A DNA stretch of 64,000 nucleotides from Talinum fruticosum (Eukaryota; Streptophyta; Magnoliopsida; Caryophyllales; Talinaceae). Shown piece by piece: positions 23,413 through 34,533 of the stretch (positions are counted from its first letter, which is position 1; every line of letters begins with the position of its first letter). The notes below the pieces were generated by a model. It was given only the letters and a program-made list of their open reading frames with translations, was not told where the DNA came from and ran no database searches. The stretch is from the NCBI GenBank assembly GCA_021018815.1, contig JAITYX010000026.1, forward strand, positions 2,666,001 to 2,730,000, written 5' to 3'. A program made the translations under genes and the position numbers.

Positions 23413-23430
23413 TGGCAACTCCACTCGGGA
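23413..23430 (+). other. primer binding site, G2
   Basis: tggcaactccactcggga begins two bases after the LTR end. Sites of the form TGGCGACTC.. pairing with tRNA-Arg are typical of Ogre/Tat-type gypsy elements. It is the main evidence for that lineage besides the antisense ORF. Confidence 0.7.
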
Positions 23431-23959
23431 TAAATTTTTTTATTAAGAGGGCGAAACTTGAAAATTTAAGTAGTATGTTTTAATGATGTGCTTTCCATTA
23501 GGCATCCCACATTTAACAACCTTTAAATTAGTTTAAATATTATTTTGGACCCCTAGGAAAACTTTATTGTACCCTCTATTTACCATTTCTAGAGAGAGAC
23601 TCGTATCGCTTCCTCTAGGCGGGCCCTTCATTGCCCGAGGAAACGATACCTCCTCCCTCGTAGCACGCACTCTTGGGCTAAACCTTTTGGTTCACCGAGA
23701 GGCACCGAGAATTCTTGTTGGTATCCATATCCATGCAACCCATGGGGGACCAAATTCTCCGACTACATGTCACCATGTATCCAAACCGTTGAACTCTTTG
23801 ATCATAGATCTTTTGACTATTAGGTCACCTTGTCCTTCATTCACATGCTTGGATGAGTATGTGTGTTTTTAGATTTAATCTTCTGCTTGTGAGCCTTAAG
23901 GGATAGGTGAGGAGCACTCGAATAATCCTTGCATGGGTGTAAAAATAAAATAAAGATAA
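23431..23959 (+). other. G2 leader, first part
   Basis: Untranslated leader between primer site and tandem repeat. It has a few short open stretches (such as 23567-23872) with no recognisable motif or counterpart, and I call nothing coding. Long leaders are normal in this lineage. Confidence 0.5.
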
Positions 23960-24765
23960 AACTTTTTGAGTCGATCCAATTATGTGCATTTTAGCCAAAA
24001 AGTCCAAAATAGCATTCCCTTTTAGGTCGGTCCATTCATTCTATATTTGCATTAGCTAAATCAAAAATCATCCCTCTTAAGGTTTGTCCATTCATTTCAT
24101 TTTTTATTAGCCAAAATAAATTTCATCTCAAATAAGTGAGTCCATTTTGTATTTAGCCAAAAGTCCAAACAATTTTCTCCCCTTTTAAGGTCGGTCCATT
24201 TTGCATTTCTATTTACATATAGCCAAAAGTCCAAATCATCTCAATTAAGGTCAGTCCACGTTTCATTTTTGCATTAGCCAAACTAAATTTCATCTTAGTT
24301 AAGGTAAGTCTCGCATTTCATTTTGCATTAGCTAAAATAAATTTCATCTCAAATAGGTGAGTCCAAATTTTGCATTTCATTTTTGCATTAGCCAAAATAA
24401 CTTTCATCTCAATTAAGGTGAGTCCGTATTTCATTTTGCATTAGCCCAATTCAAATTTCATCTCGGAATAGGAGAGTCCAATCTTACATTTCATTTTGCA
24501 TTAGCCGATTCAAATTTCATCTCAAATTAGGTGAGTCCAATCTTCTATGTCATCTTGCATTAGCCAAATTAAAATTCATCTCGAATTAGGAGAGTTTGTC
24601 ATCTTGCATTAGCCAAATTAAAATTCATCTCGAATTAAGAGAGTCTTTGATTTCCATTATCTAAATTAAAATTCATCTCTAATTAGGAGAGTCTTTCATT
24701 TCTTATTTAGCTAAAATAAATTCATCTTCCATTAGGAATAATCATCAATACATTTTAGTTCTACA
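23960..24765 (+). repeat. minisatellite of about 57 bases in the G2 leader
   Basis: Around 14 diverged units in head-to-tail order, each containing versions of gcattagccaaaataaa, ttcatctcaattaagg and gagtcc. Unit length varies from about 45 to 65 bases, and the later units shift from ggtgagtcc to ggagagtc. The units contain no conserved reading frame. Tandem repeats in untranslated parts are known from Ogre/Tat-type elements and can seed satellite DNA. Confidence 0.82.
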
Positions 24766-25162
24766 CTAGCCAAATCATAGAATCATCCCGGATGTGCATC
24801 ATTGCATACATTCCGTTCCATTTGTTCTCGCATTCCCTAATATGCATTCAAATAAAAGAGCATATCATTTTCTTTTCTCTCGGGATTAGTCGTTCCTCGG
24901 CTCTAGCACTTAAGCCCCATATCTCCTAAAAGTTCTTCCACGAGCCATTCCTGAGCGTACTCTTTTAGGATACAGGATAGCAAATCCTATGCTAGTCAGG
25001 AACCCTAGCACGAAGCATTTAGGAAGTAAGAAGTCGACTTCAACATCGACACGGGCAACACCGATACGTCCCACATTATCACGTACCACACCAATACGTT
25101 CGCCATCTTTACTTGTGACACCAGCTCGCCGCCTAAGGTTTAAATAAAATCCTCCTCCACAA
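24766..25162 (+). other. G2 leader, last part
   Basis: AT-rich at first, then a mixed stretch (24900-25160) with a short repeat of acaccgatacgt/acaccaatacgt (25058-25103). An open frame lies on the minus strand, but it has no matching copy elsewhere and no motif, so I leave it out. Confidence 0.45.
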
Positions 25163-25747
25163 ATGGCCAACCAGTCAGAGCAAACTCCCATTGTAACCCT
25201 ATTCAACGAGTCCGTTGCAAAACTAGAAGCTCGACTTGATGCCCAAGATAAACATATCAAGTCTATATCTCGAATCCCTTAGTCTCATAAGAAAAGAACT
25301 AGAGAGGAAACCAAAGTTCAAAGGGAAAGAAAAAGAAGGAGAAGGATCCTGCCCTAAACCTCAAACTGGACCTCAATCCGATCCAAGAGTAGATCGGATA
25401 GAGAAGATGTTACGGAGTCATCGAGTTGAACCACTACTATCCGGCCCAAGGATTCATGTCAATCCATAAAGGCAAGCTACCCCCTAACATCAAGTTTCAT
25501 GGAACTTAGAACCCTCACCATCACTTGAGAAACTTTGTGGGGCCGATGACTTTGAAGAATGTACCGGAGGATACTTACCATATCATCTTCCCGTGATACT
25601 CGATGTAATGAGGTGGTACAATGTCTGTCGGCCCACATAAGGTCACAAACTCGGAAGGATATTTGTCGGGAGTTCTTACATCAATACTCCTACAATACCG
25701 ATCTAACGATCACACTTCGGGATCTAGAATTGATAAAGCAAGGAGAC
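25163..25747 (+). pseudogene. gypsy G2 gag, N-terminal part
   Basis: The ATG at 25163 opens MANQSEQTPIVTLFNESVAKLEARL and meets a stop after about 39 codons. Later pieces show gypsy gag features: LPPNIKFHGT (25474), HHHLRNFVGPM, and finally DICREFLHQYSYNTDLTITLRDLELIKQG (25650-25745), which matches the capsid pattern of Retand-type gag in general form. It ends abruptly at about 25747, where copia gag begins in the same frame. The rest of gag and all of pol are missing. Confidence 0.68.
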
Positions 25748-26525
25748 AGAACAAGCCAAGTAAGACAAGCGAAGATAAGTCAATATCTTCACAAATATGA
25801 GCTCTTCATAAAAGAGCTAAAAGAAAACCTCACTCAAATGTTTATACGTTTCATTGAGATTACTAACAATCTCAAATCTCTAGGTAGAAAGATTTCCCAT
25901 GAAGAAATGTGCAGAAAAATTCTAAAAAGTCTACCCAAGAGAAGATGGGGTCCTAAGGTGACAGCCACCCAGGAAGCTCGTAACCTCTCTCAACTAAATA
26001 CGGACGAACCGATTGGGAAGCTACTTACCCATGAAATCCATCCGGAAGAAGAGGATGCCGAGGTCAGCACCAAAAAGAACATTGCGTTGAAGGCCTCGGA
26101 AAGCAGAGCAGAAAATCTGAGTTATTCATATTCGGAAGAATATCCCATGGCACTCATTGCTCGAGGCTTCAAAAGAATGATGAAGCACAAGAAATGGGAG
26201 AAAAGGCCAAGAGAAGAGTTCTACAAGAAAGATAAGAAGGATAGAAAAGGTAAACACTCCTACCCTTCAAAGTTATCTTTAACTAAGAACTTTGGTCTGT
26301 TTTGAATGTGGCAGAAAGATCACATAGTCAAAGATTGTCTAAGAAGAAAGAGGGGTAGAAAGAACAAAAAGGCTATGATTGCCACATACGAGTGATGAAG
26401 ATTCGTCTGAAGAAGATGAAGACTTAGATGATTCAAAATGTCCGATGGCACTATCGGACTCGTAAGTCGAATATGAGTCGACTCCGACAACTCGTACATC
26501 GAGGAGACAAATCTTCGGGAGGTAA
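25748..26525 (+). pseudogene. copia 2 gag (fused to gypsy gag)
   Basis: The copia gag core starts in mid-domain: TSQVRQAKISQYLHKYELF, TQMFIRFIEITNNLKSL, CRKILKSLPKRRWGPKVTA, IGKLLTHEIHPEEEDAEV, MALIARGFKRMMKHKKW. It is open to 26305 and continuous with the preceding gypsy gag, giving a chimeric frame 25559-26305 (248 codons). A one-base insertion and a one-base loss break the zinc knuckle (C-F-E-C..H..C bases at 26297-26338). The acidic tail runs to about 26525. Confidence 0.82.
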
Positions 26526-27225
26526 TAGAATACTTTCTTAAGTTCTCCAAAGTTGATTTACGTAAATACATTTACACTTTGGAAGAAAATTCTAATTCCG
26601 ATTCTTCTCAATACAAAGAACAACTTGAGTCTCTCACTTTTGAGAGCATTAGTTTGAAAAATGAATTGGAAAACCGAGACTTACTCTAAGAGAACTCAAG
26701 ACTAGTGCTCAAGCTAATGAGACCGAGTCCGAGACACTCGTAAGAGAAAATGAGCATCCGAAATAAAAGCTCAATGAGTCTCAAGAACTTGTCTTAAAAT
26801 TTACTCAAGGTCGAAAAACCTTGACATGCTTTTAGTCTCTCAATGTGTCTCCTTCAGAAAGGAAGGACTTGGTTTTAACAAAGAGGAGGAATCAAACTCC
26901 TACTCGGATCTTTTCAACAAGGATTCCAAAACTTTAAAGTTCGGGAAGGCTGAGCATGGTCCCATTCATAAGAATGAAAGGAGGAGTGAGCCCGGACCAG
27001 TCCACAAGAGAAAACCTTCTCCACCTATTTATAAAAGAAAAGGTTTTGAAAAGAAAAAGACACAGACTCAACTTTCCAAAAGGAAGACTCAGAATTGTAC
27101 CAAACCTAAAGTAATGCAAATCCGAGTTCCCAAGAGTCTTCTTCCTCATAAAAGGACCACAAGTAAAGGGAGTTACTGGGTTCATTAGAGGAAGTGAGAA
27201 GGGTTAGTGTGTTTCGACTTGCAAG
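26526..27225 (+). pseudogene. copia 2 gag-pol connector
   Basis: First a coiled-coil-like Leu/Glu/Lys stretch with stops (26580-26790), then an open basic stretch 26826-27188 (120 codons) with KRKPSPPIYKRKGFEKKK. It parallels 19451-20180 of copia 1. No enzymatic motif. Confidence 0.6.
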
Positions 27226-27611
27226 TAACTCAGAAAAGGACAAAAGGTCATTGGTACCTAGACAATGGATGCTCACGCCACATGTCGGTGATTCAAGACT
27301 CTTCTCCGAGTTAGAAGATTATAAAGGAGGCAAAGTCACTTTTGAAGATGACAAGTAAGGGCAAGATAGTTGGAATAGGCAAGATTGGGAAAGGAGACAA
27401 CCTTGTCGACCTAGTCTATCTTGTCAAGAGATTAAAGTACAATCTACTCAAGATCTCTCAATTATGTGACAAAGGTCAAGAGGTAAGATTCACTCGGATA
27501 AATTGCTATATTTTTTATGCAACCACCAAAGAGACTAAGCTCTCGGGTAAGAGATCGGGTAATACCTACACTATTCCTCTTTCTGATCCAAGTCGAATTT
27601 ATCTTGTTTAA
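27226..27611 (+). pseudogene. copia 2 protease
   Basis: The active-site block reads W-Y-L-D-N-G-C-S-R-H-M near 27259-27290. The usual Ser after Asp is Asn, which alone could impair the enzyme. GKIVGIGKIGKGDN and LKYNLLKISQLCDKGQEV follow in an open frame 27342-27611. One frameshift separates the two parts. Confidence 0.75.
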
Positions 27612-28550
27612 AAGCATCTCTCGCATGATCATCCTTGGATGTGGAATCATAGACTAGGTCATGTTAGTATACATACTATCAAAAAGCTTACATCTCATGG
27701 TTTAGTCGGAGGTTTACCTAATTGTACCTTTAAGAAAGATAAAATCTCTGAAGCATGCACAAAAGGGAAAGAGGTCCGATCATCTTTCAAATCTCTCAAA
27801 ACTGTTTCCACATCCAAAGTGCTTGAAATGTTACATATGGATTTATGTGGTGAAATCCATGTAAAGAGTCTCGGAGGTAAATCTTATGTACTTATGGTTG
27901 TTGATGAGTCACGATTTACCTAGGTGTGTTTTGTTAAGCACAAAAATGAAGCCTTCAAAGAGTTCAAGCAAGCTCTGCGAGAAAATTTAGGTAGAGTCTC
28001 GGACTTAGATCGAAGAATTCGAACCGACCATGGAAGAGAGTTCAATTACTCTAATTTACAGAGTTCTATGACAAGAATGACATCTCCTACAACTTCTCAA
28101 GCACCTGAACTCCTCAACGAATGGGGTAGTGGAGAGAAAGAACAGAACTCTTGAAGAAATAAGAAAAACAATGATGATTGAACATAACTTGCCTTACTAT
28201 TTATGAGCCGAGGCAGATCAACACAAGCAAAATACACATTAAACAGATGCCTCATCGGACCCATTTTGAAGAAAACTCCATATGAACTCTACAAGGGAAA
28301 GAAACCAAACATCTCATATTTCAAACCCTTCGGATGTAAGTGCTATGTTCATAATAATGGTAAGGATCACCTAACCAAGTTTGATGCTCGGTTAGATGAA
28401 GGTATCTTTCTTGGTTATTCATCTCATAGTAAAGCATATCGAACTTTCATTAAAAGAAATAACAATATGGAAGAAAGCATCCATGTTGTGTTTGATGAGT
28501 TCGATCAGGGAAAACCAAGTTAACATTTTCGGATCCGAAACTCAGTCGAA
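27612..28550 (+). pseudogene. copia 2 integrase
   Basis: The zinc-binding part MWNHRLGHVSIHTIKKL opens at 27639. The core has LHMDLCGEI (first Asp), GGKSYVLMVVDESRFT, then a stop at 27921. RTDHGREFNYS (second Asp) lies near 28021. The block with the Glu (ERK.RTLEE) is shifted by one base near 28130. KKTPYELYKGKKPNISYFKPFGCKC (28266-28345) and DEGIFLGYSSHSKAYR complete the C-terminal part in an open frame 28203-28523. This last frame shows the bases that G2 interrupts in copia 1. Confidence 0.83.
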
Positions 28551-29780
28551 ATGAAGATGATCTTACTCGAAGCCGAGCTCGACGAGTCAAAAGAAAGCAG
28601 CTCGGAATGAGGCAGCTCGTAATATCATGACTCAAACCGAATTAGCTCAAGAACCAGCTCGGAATCGTCGAAGGTGAAATAGATGAGCAAGCTCAATCAA
28701 ATTCGATCACCGAAAATCAACCAGTTCAACCCTCAAATCTGGTGAACTAGAGAATAGGTAGAGCATTCAAATATTCTTCGAGCCACCCACTCGAGAACAT
28801 CCTGTCCGACATCAACAAGTGGGATAAGAAGTCGTTCTTTCTTGCAAAATCTATGTGCATTCATTACATTCATATCATTAATCGAACCCGAAATGCACTA
28901 GAAGCCCTTAATGAACCTGAATGGATAGAGGCCATGCAAGAGGATCTTAATCGATTTGAAAGATACCAAGTCTAGACTTTAACCAAATGACCTTCCGACC
29001 ACCCAATCATAGGAACCAAATGGGTTTTCAAGAACAAACTGGATGAGGATGGGTTGGTAGCTAGAAATAAGGCTCGACTTGTGGCTCAAGGTTACAGTCA
29101 AGAAGAAGGAACTGATTGTGGGGAAACCTTTGCACCAGTTGCTAGGATTGAAGCAATTAAAGTTCTATTGGCATTTGCATCTAGCATGAATATTAAATTG
29201 TATCAAATGGATGTCAAATGTGCCTTTCTGAATGGTTTCATTCAAGAGAAAGTCTATGTTGAGTAACCCCCTGGATTTGAAAACTCATAATTTCCAAATC
29301 ATGTTTTTAAGTTGCAAAAGATTCTTTATGGTCTCAAACAAGCTCCCGGAGCTTGGTAAGAAAGACTGAGCAGTTTCTTGGCTGAAAATGATTTTAAAAG
29401 AGGTGAAATTGACAAAACTCTTATCATAAAAACCAAGGGGAAAGACTTTCTAATTGTTCAAATTTATGTTGATGATATAATTTTTGGAGCTACTAATGAA
29501 AATCTCTGTCGAGATTATTCCGAGTTAATGAGACAGAATTCCGAACGAGCATGATGGGAGAGCTCAATTTCTTTATTGGTGTACAAATCAAACAAGATCA
29601 AGATGGCATCTATCTCCATCAATCTAAGTATACCAAGGAGTTGCTCAAGCACAAGCTTCAAGATGCAAAACAAACAAGCAACACCAATGTGTAGCAGGCA
29701 TGAAACCGGACTCGGACTGAAAAAGGTAAAGCGAGAGATTAAAAACTCTATCGAGGTATAATTGGATCTCTGTTATATCT
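28551..29780 (+). pseudogene. copia 2 reverse transcriptase
   Basis: After a decayed Ser/Glu-rich linker, RT begins near 28870 (IEPEMH..EAL). [34 protein letters not shown] is open at 29054-29266 and holds YQMDVKCAFLNG with the first catalytic Asp. A stop follows at 29265. The active site YVDDIIFGATNE lies at 29466-29501. A one-base loss near 29533 (agacagaattccg) moves the GELNFF block out of frame. SIRE/Maximus-type RTs have the same YVDDIIFGAT and GELNFFLG phrases. Confidence 0.83.
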
Positions 29781-30390
29781 CACATCCAGTGAGGCCGGAC
29801 ATTATGTTTAGTGTATGTCCGTGTGTAAGATTCTAAGCTAATCCAAAAGAATCACATCTCATCTGCGGTGTAAAGAATTTTTAGATATCTTGCGAGGACT
29901 CGTAATCTGCTTCTATGGTTCTCAAGAAAATCGAATCGACCCTCACTGGATACTCGGATATCGACTATGCTGGATATAAGGTTGATAGAAAGAGCACCTC
30001 GGGAGCTTGCAAGTTTCGGGTCAATCCCTTATATCTTGGCACTCAAAGAAACAGAACTCGGTTGCTCTATCAACTCGCTCAAGCTAAGTACATTTTAGTT
30101 AGAGCTTGCTGTGCTCGGATTCTATGGATCCAAGCAACACATGAAAGACCTTGGACTTTCATTCAAATCAATTCCGATCAAATGTGACAAACAGAGTGCA
30201 ATCAGCATCACGAAGAATCCAGTTCAAGCAATCAAAGACAAAGCATATTAAGGTCGGTATCATTTTCCGAGAGATCATTTTGAGAAAGGTGATATTGAAC
30301 TTGAATTCATTCCTACAAAATTTCAATTAGTTGATATCTTTACTAAGCCACTTAGTGAGGATCAGCTTTTGTTTAATTAGGAATAAACTT
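29781..30390 (+). pseudogene. copia 2 RNase H and pol end
   Basis: The block LTGYSDIDYAGYKVDRKSTSGA is at 29942-30010, with the catalytic Asp pair, then GTQRNRTRLLYQLAQAKYI and ACCARILWIQ. The end block FTKPLSEDQL is near 30340-30368. It is open over 29915-30187, then frameshifted. Confidence 0.78.
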
Positions 30391-30809
30391 GGCATGATAA
30401 ATGCATGATTATGTGTTCGTCTAAGTAAAATTATCTTACATGATTATGTGTTACATGTTCTCTTCTTTGTCTTAATAACATTTTTTCAGTTGACCCAGTG
30501 ATACCGAGCTAGGAGTTATTATCTCGTTTGCGCTTTCGAGTCACTCGGAAACTTTATTGAGTCGGACTCGGCTTCGAGAAAATTGGACTTCAAACTTCGA
30601 AATCATCTCTAGATTAGTGGAGAATTTCATAAATTTCTTTTAAAATTTCTCCTTTTCTCTCTCTCTGCCACGTGCTTCGATCGGTGAACTAGCCGTTGGG
30701 ACACGAGACACAAGAATTCTAACCACTGGAGAGCAGAATCAGTCACACCGGTCTCGAGGCGACCGTTGGAGGTTTGGGTCGAACGAATATCGAAGGACGT
30801 TTCTTTCGC
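30391..30809 (+). other. copia 2 spacer before the extra ORF
   Basis: Non-coding bases with the same order as 38430-38830 in copia 1, including the shared tctctctctctgccacgtg (30656) and the aactagccgttggga block. No reading frame. This is the region directly upstream of the extra-ORF TATA box. Confidence 0.55.
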
Positions 30810-30818
30810 TATAAATAG
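30810..30818 (+). promoter_or_regulatory. TATA box of the extra ORF, copia 2
   Basis: TATAAATAG, 155 bases before the ATG at 30973, followed by a CT-rich leader (ctctccttctctctctcgc near 30920). Copia 1 (38832) and copia D (43122-43129, minus strand) have the same box and leader before the same ORF. Confidence 0.6.
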
Positions 30819-30972
30819 CATCCTTTTTCCTTTATTTCGCTACTTTACTCTCTGCTAACCTAAATTCTCGCATACTCACTCTTGCAATCTAAGCTCTCAA
30901 GCACTCTCAATACTCTCCTTCTCTCTCTCGCTTCTTCGAGTTAGCTCATCTTCTTCTCACAACTTCTTAACC

Positions 30973-32345
30973 ATGCCTAAAAGAGGTTCCGCTCCAGATT
31001 TTCTAGGCTCGCAACTAAGAAGCCCGGAACCAAAAGCCAAGAGGGTCCTTCTAACCCCTCTAAAATCCTTGTCACCCAACACCTTACGTTGGATAACAAA
31101 TTCTTTCCAACCACAACCTTTTCGTGGTTGAAGCACATCAAAACCATCGAGGTATAAAATTTTCTTTATTTCACTGAGTTTATATACCCATAACTCATTG
31201 CTTGAGTTTTATTCGAACCTTTCTTGCCCCGAGGGGATCATCACCTTAAGAGTTCGCAACACGATGGTCTCGTATTAATCTCTCTCTCCTCCATTGACTT
31301 TTTAAAGTTTCATCTATCTTCCTCAACAAGAACCCCATCCCCTTCAATGATGTTGCTAATGAGTTCTTTGAAAAATACCCCAAGGAAGTCCCCGAGTCAC
31401 GCAAGAACTCTTCCGTGACTCGGATGAAGACCGAGGCTAGACTTCTCTGTTTCTTGCTGATGAGAACTTTCTTTTCTCATCACATCAGCAAAGAGAATCC
31501 CAACTCAAAGATTCTCAAAGATCTGTTTGACATTCTCGAGGGCTACGACGTAGACCTTTTCCCCGCCATTATTGAGCGGATGGCCACCGTGCCTACTCGA
31601 GACTAAGAAATCCACCCCTCTTCCTTTTGGAGCCCTCCTTACCCTTATCTTTAAACAATTCAAGGTTCCCTTCCCTCGTAACCAAACGAAGTGTATGAGG
31701 CCGCCATAGTTGTTGGCGAAAAGAACTTCTTGGATACAGTACTAGGAAACCCAACCCGGTATCTAGGTCCATAGCTCGGAACTAAGGCAACCTTCCCTCT
31801 CGCCTCGGACTCGGACTCCTCTCTCACTCCCTCCTCCACCTGGCGGTGCTTTTACCTCAGGTCCTCCTCGCGAAGCCACTATTGCGTTGTCTACCGCACC
31901 GATAGACAAACTCTCCTCTGTGTCCACGAAATCCGGGACACTCTTCGCTCCTTCAAGACCGTCCTTCAATCCGTGACCATTAACCAAAAGACGGCACAAT
32001 ATCGATTCGAGAGCAATAAGATGTGCTTTTCGTAATAAAGAATTTGGTTAAGGAGCAGTAGGAGATGGTTGAACTCCTCAAAGAAAGGTGCACCAAAGCC
32101 GCTCAGGACCCGGACGGCTCGGATACGTCCGAGGAGTCCTCGAGCCCCGCCAAGTCTCCATCCGGAAAGGCAGCTAAAGAAGAAGAGGAGGTTGCGGCTG
32201 AAGCGAGTCCTTCTTAGGAGAAGAAGGAATAAGAGAAGGAAGAAGAGAAAGAGGAAGAAGGAGAAGAGAAGGAAGAACAAGCCGAGGGACAAGCTACTCC
32301 GGGTCCTCATCCGGGACCGATAAGCTCGGACAGTGAGTCCGAGTG
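30973..32345 (+). pseudogene. copia 2 extra ORF after pol (env-position ORF)
   Basis: The start MPKRGSAPDFL agrees with copia 1 (MPKRGAALEGG) and D (MSKRGSTIKEV). N-terminal residues are basic, then KFFPTTTFSWLKHI-like bases. The central domain is recognisable across frames: EFYSNLSCPEG near 31210, NPIPFNDVANEFFEKYP near 31335, and an open part 31415-31606 (RLLCFLLMRTFFSHH, ILKDLFDILEGYDVDLFP). The tail (32090-32345) is strongly acidic, with Glu/Lys runs ending DSESE. The central pattern resembles the putative plant transposon protein family (PF20167-like). No signal peptide or clear membrane span is seen, so I would not call it an envelope protein. Function unknown. Confidence 0.65.
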
Positions 32346-33058
32346 ACTCGAAGACCCTACGGATGTTGGACGAGTCCGCAGCGAGTCAAACCAAAGGAAG
32401 CACCCCCTCCGTGACGTTCTAAGAGGATGAGCCTCGAACAACCTCGTTCGGGTCGGCCACTCGGAGCTGAGCCACTCCCGGAGATACCGGTGTTGGCGCC
32501 TCCCGGATCTTCAACATCTTCACAAGCATATCGGTGTAGGCACACTGTACGCTCATCCGCCTTAACTCATACCGCCCCAACTCCACCATCTCAATTTTTT
32601 TCTTTTCTATTTTATTTTTTTATCGAGACATCAAATTGTATCAACTTGATACATTCTTTCCCACTTTTGTGTTTTTGTTGAAAGGCAAGGGGAGAATACT
32701 AGAAAATTTGTTGTCTTGTTTAGGGGAGTTTTCTCACCCTCTCTTTATATGTATTTTCTATGTTTTTATGTATATAAATCAATGAAGTTTCTAATTTCGA
32801 GCATATTGATTTCGATTGTAACTCTTTACGAGTTTGAATTTCTCATTTTGTTTTGCTCTCATATATCAACTTGTTTCTCTATCTTACTCGATATAATCAT
32901 TCACCACTCTTCACCATATGAGTTATCTACGTAAATATTCTAAGTTCAAAACACTTCACTCATTACTCTATTTTCTGCGATATTTCATTGAGTCGGAATG
33001 AAAACTCATGATTATTTCACTAAGAAAGTTTTTGTCTAAGTATAGAATGCCTTTCATC
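32346..33058 (+). other. copia 2 3' non-coding region
   Basis: Remains of the ORF tail (Pro/Ser-rich up to about 32590), then T-rich bases to the PPT. The ttgatgaaa.ggggagaat-type motif near 32682-32698 also occurs near 49090-49110 in E. No gene. Confidence 0.5.
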
Positions 33059-33069
33059 AAAAGGGGAGA
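33059..33069 (+). other. polypurine tract, copia 2
   Basis: aaaaggggaga directly precedes the LTR start (t at 33070, then tgaagac). The reversed copies at 40947-40960 and 61834-61846 have the same tract (minus-strand AAAAAGGGGAGAT), so it is the family PPT. Confidence 0.75.
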
Positions 33070-33070
33070 T

Positions 33071-34533
33071 TGAAGACTCGGACTCGGAAACTAGACCATT
33101 CCGAGTATTACCAAAGACAGTACAAACCTCTTCCCTCCTATGTTTTGATTACAAGTCATTCGAGTATTATAGAAACTATTGCATATGTTTTCATTCGATT
33201 CCGACTAACTCGGAAAACACATTTTCATCTATCATCTCACACTCGATGTTTCGAGTCACTCGGACACTACTCGGATTTATCGCATGTTCAAACACTTCAT
33301 ATCCGAGTTCCGACGGGATATCTTGAAGTAAAGTGAATTACAACGTTAATTCATTTTTCTACGTCAGCATCTTTGTTTGAGAATTATTTGTCCGGATCAA
33401 GTACGTATACTCGATGTTTTCACTCTTATAACTTGACCTTTCTTAAGACTCGACTCTGAAGGAATTTGAGTAGAATGTATATTAGACTCGGAAAATTGCA
33501 CTCTTCTTGGCCTAAGAGAATTACGCACTTAATTGTCTTAATTAAATTATTATCTCGTGCCTAATCATGGACCAAAGTATTTTATACTTTGAGAACAAAA
33601 ATGATTTACTTTTGTAGGTTATCTAAAAGAGGTTATCTTATTTTTGAATTACAAAAGTAACCGGCTTCAAGTCGTCGATCACCAACAGACAAGGCTTTTG
33701 TACTTTTGAACAAGGCTCGGACGCTATATCGGGATTGTCTGTTTCCAAAACTAGAAAACTTCAACGCTAAGCTCAACGGTGGTTTCCACCTTACTTTTCG
33801 AACACCATGGATCATCTTTAGGAGCAAAGAGCCATTGCATAACATTCACATCTCAATGGATCTTTTCGAGTGATCGAGAAGAACCATTACAATGGTCACA
33901 AAGGACTTCTATTCGAAACTAGTCACAATGGCTAATCTGCTTGGTCATCTATAAATAGAAGCCACCTTTCAAGACTTGAAGATTGCTTGGAACTATTGCT
34001 GGAACACATTACTTAAGCTAGAGTCATTGTATTCATATTCAGTCTTCTATTTATAACTCCCAACTTGTATTTCATACTTTCGAGTTGTAAAGTCTTGTAA
34101 TCGGTTACATACTCTTTCTTACTTTCCGAGTAAGGTCCCTTGACTGAGCTGAAAGGGTTAACTCAGCTCGGTTGTCCCTAGTCAGTAAAGGTTACCTTAG
34201 TTAGAAAGTACTAGATCGGATAAGGGAATTTCGTAGTCTAGGAAAACTCGTAAGGAATTGTTTAAGGGAGAAATTCTGGTTGAGTCGATCTGCTATATTT
34301 TGTGGATTCAAAATAGTGGATTTGACTTGGTGCTTAGACTAGCACTGTCCGTGGTTTTCTCGCCACTTGAGGGTTTCCACGTATATCCGAGTTCACATTT
34401 TCCGAGTCTAATCTAGACTCAAACTGTCTTGATTATTCTTTTCAAGCGTAAATCTTCCAAGTTTGTTAAAATTTCCTCATCACCCTATTCACCCCCTCTA
34501 GGGTGACTAAGACTCTCCAAGAGCAAACTTTCA
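33071..34533 (+). repeat. copia 2 3' LTR
   Basis: Complete LTR of about 1463 bases, tgaagactcgg...caaactttca, with short inverted ends TGAAG/CTTCA. TATAAATAGAAGCC lies at 33950, and a ttgactgagctgaaagggttaactcagctcgg block at 34140-34171. The unit ends exactly where gypsy LTR sequence starts (tccccctttctttcgg). Confidence 0.87.
33950..33958 (+). promoter_or_regulatory. copia LTR TATA box
   Basis: TATAAATAG followed by aagcc. The same box occurs in other LTR copies, for example 39449 and 47960. It is the likely core promoter for the full-length element RNA. Confidence 0.6.

Larger units (their letters stand above)
25748..34533 (+). mobile_element. copia 2 nested in gypsy G2
   Basis: A nearly full-length copia lacking the 5' LTR and gag start: gag, protease, IN, RT, RNaseH, extra ORF, PPT and an intact 3' LTR (33071-34533). 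The right edge falls inside the gypsy LTR, which resumes at the position matching 21508 of the 5' LTR. The left edge joins gypsy gag to copia gag. The simplest account is insertion into the 3' LTR of G2, followed by a deletion that took the copia 5' end together with gypsy pol. Confidence 0.8.

Noticed and set aside
23567..23872. Plus-strand open frame of 101 codons in the G2 leader
   Set aside because: Lies in untranslated leader before gag, with no motif and no matching copy.
24910..25260. Minus-strand open frame of 116 codons over the gypsy gag start
   Set aside because: It overlaps the plus-strand gag start, has no motif, and there is no second copy to compare. Most likely a chance frame.
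32069..32323. Plus-strand Arg/Lys-rich frame
   Set aside because: It is a shifted reading of the Glu/Lys-rich tail of the extra ORF; the E copy is acidic in the matching frame.
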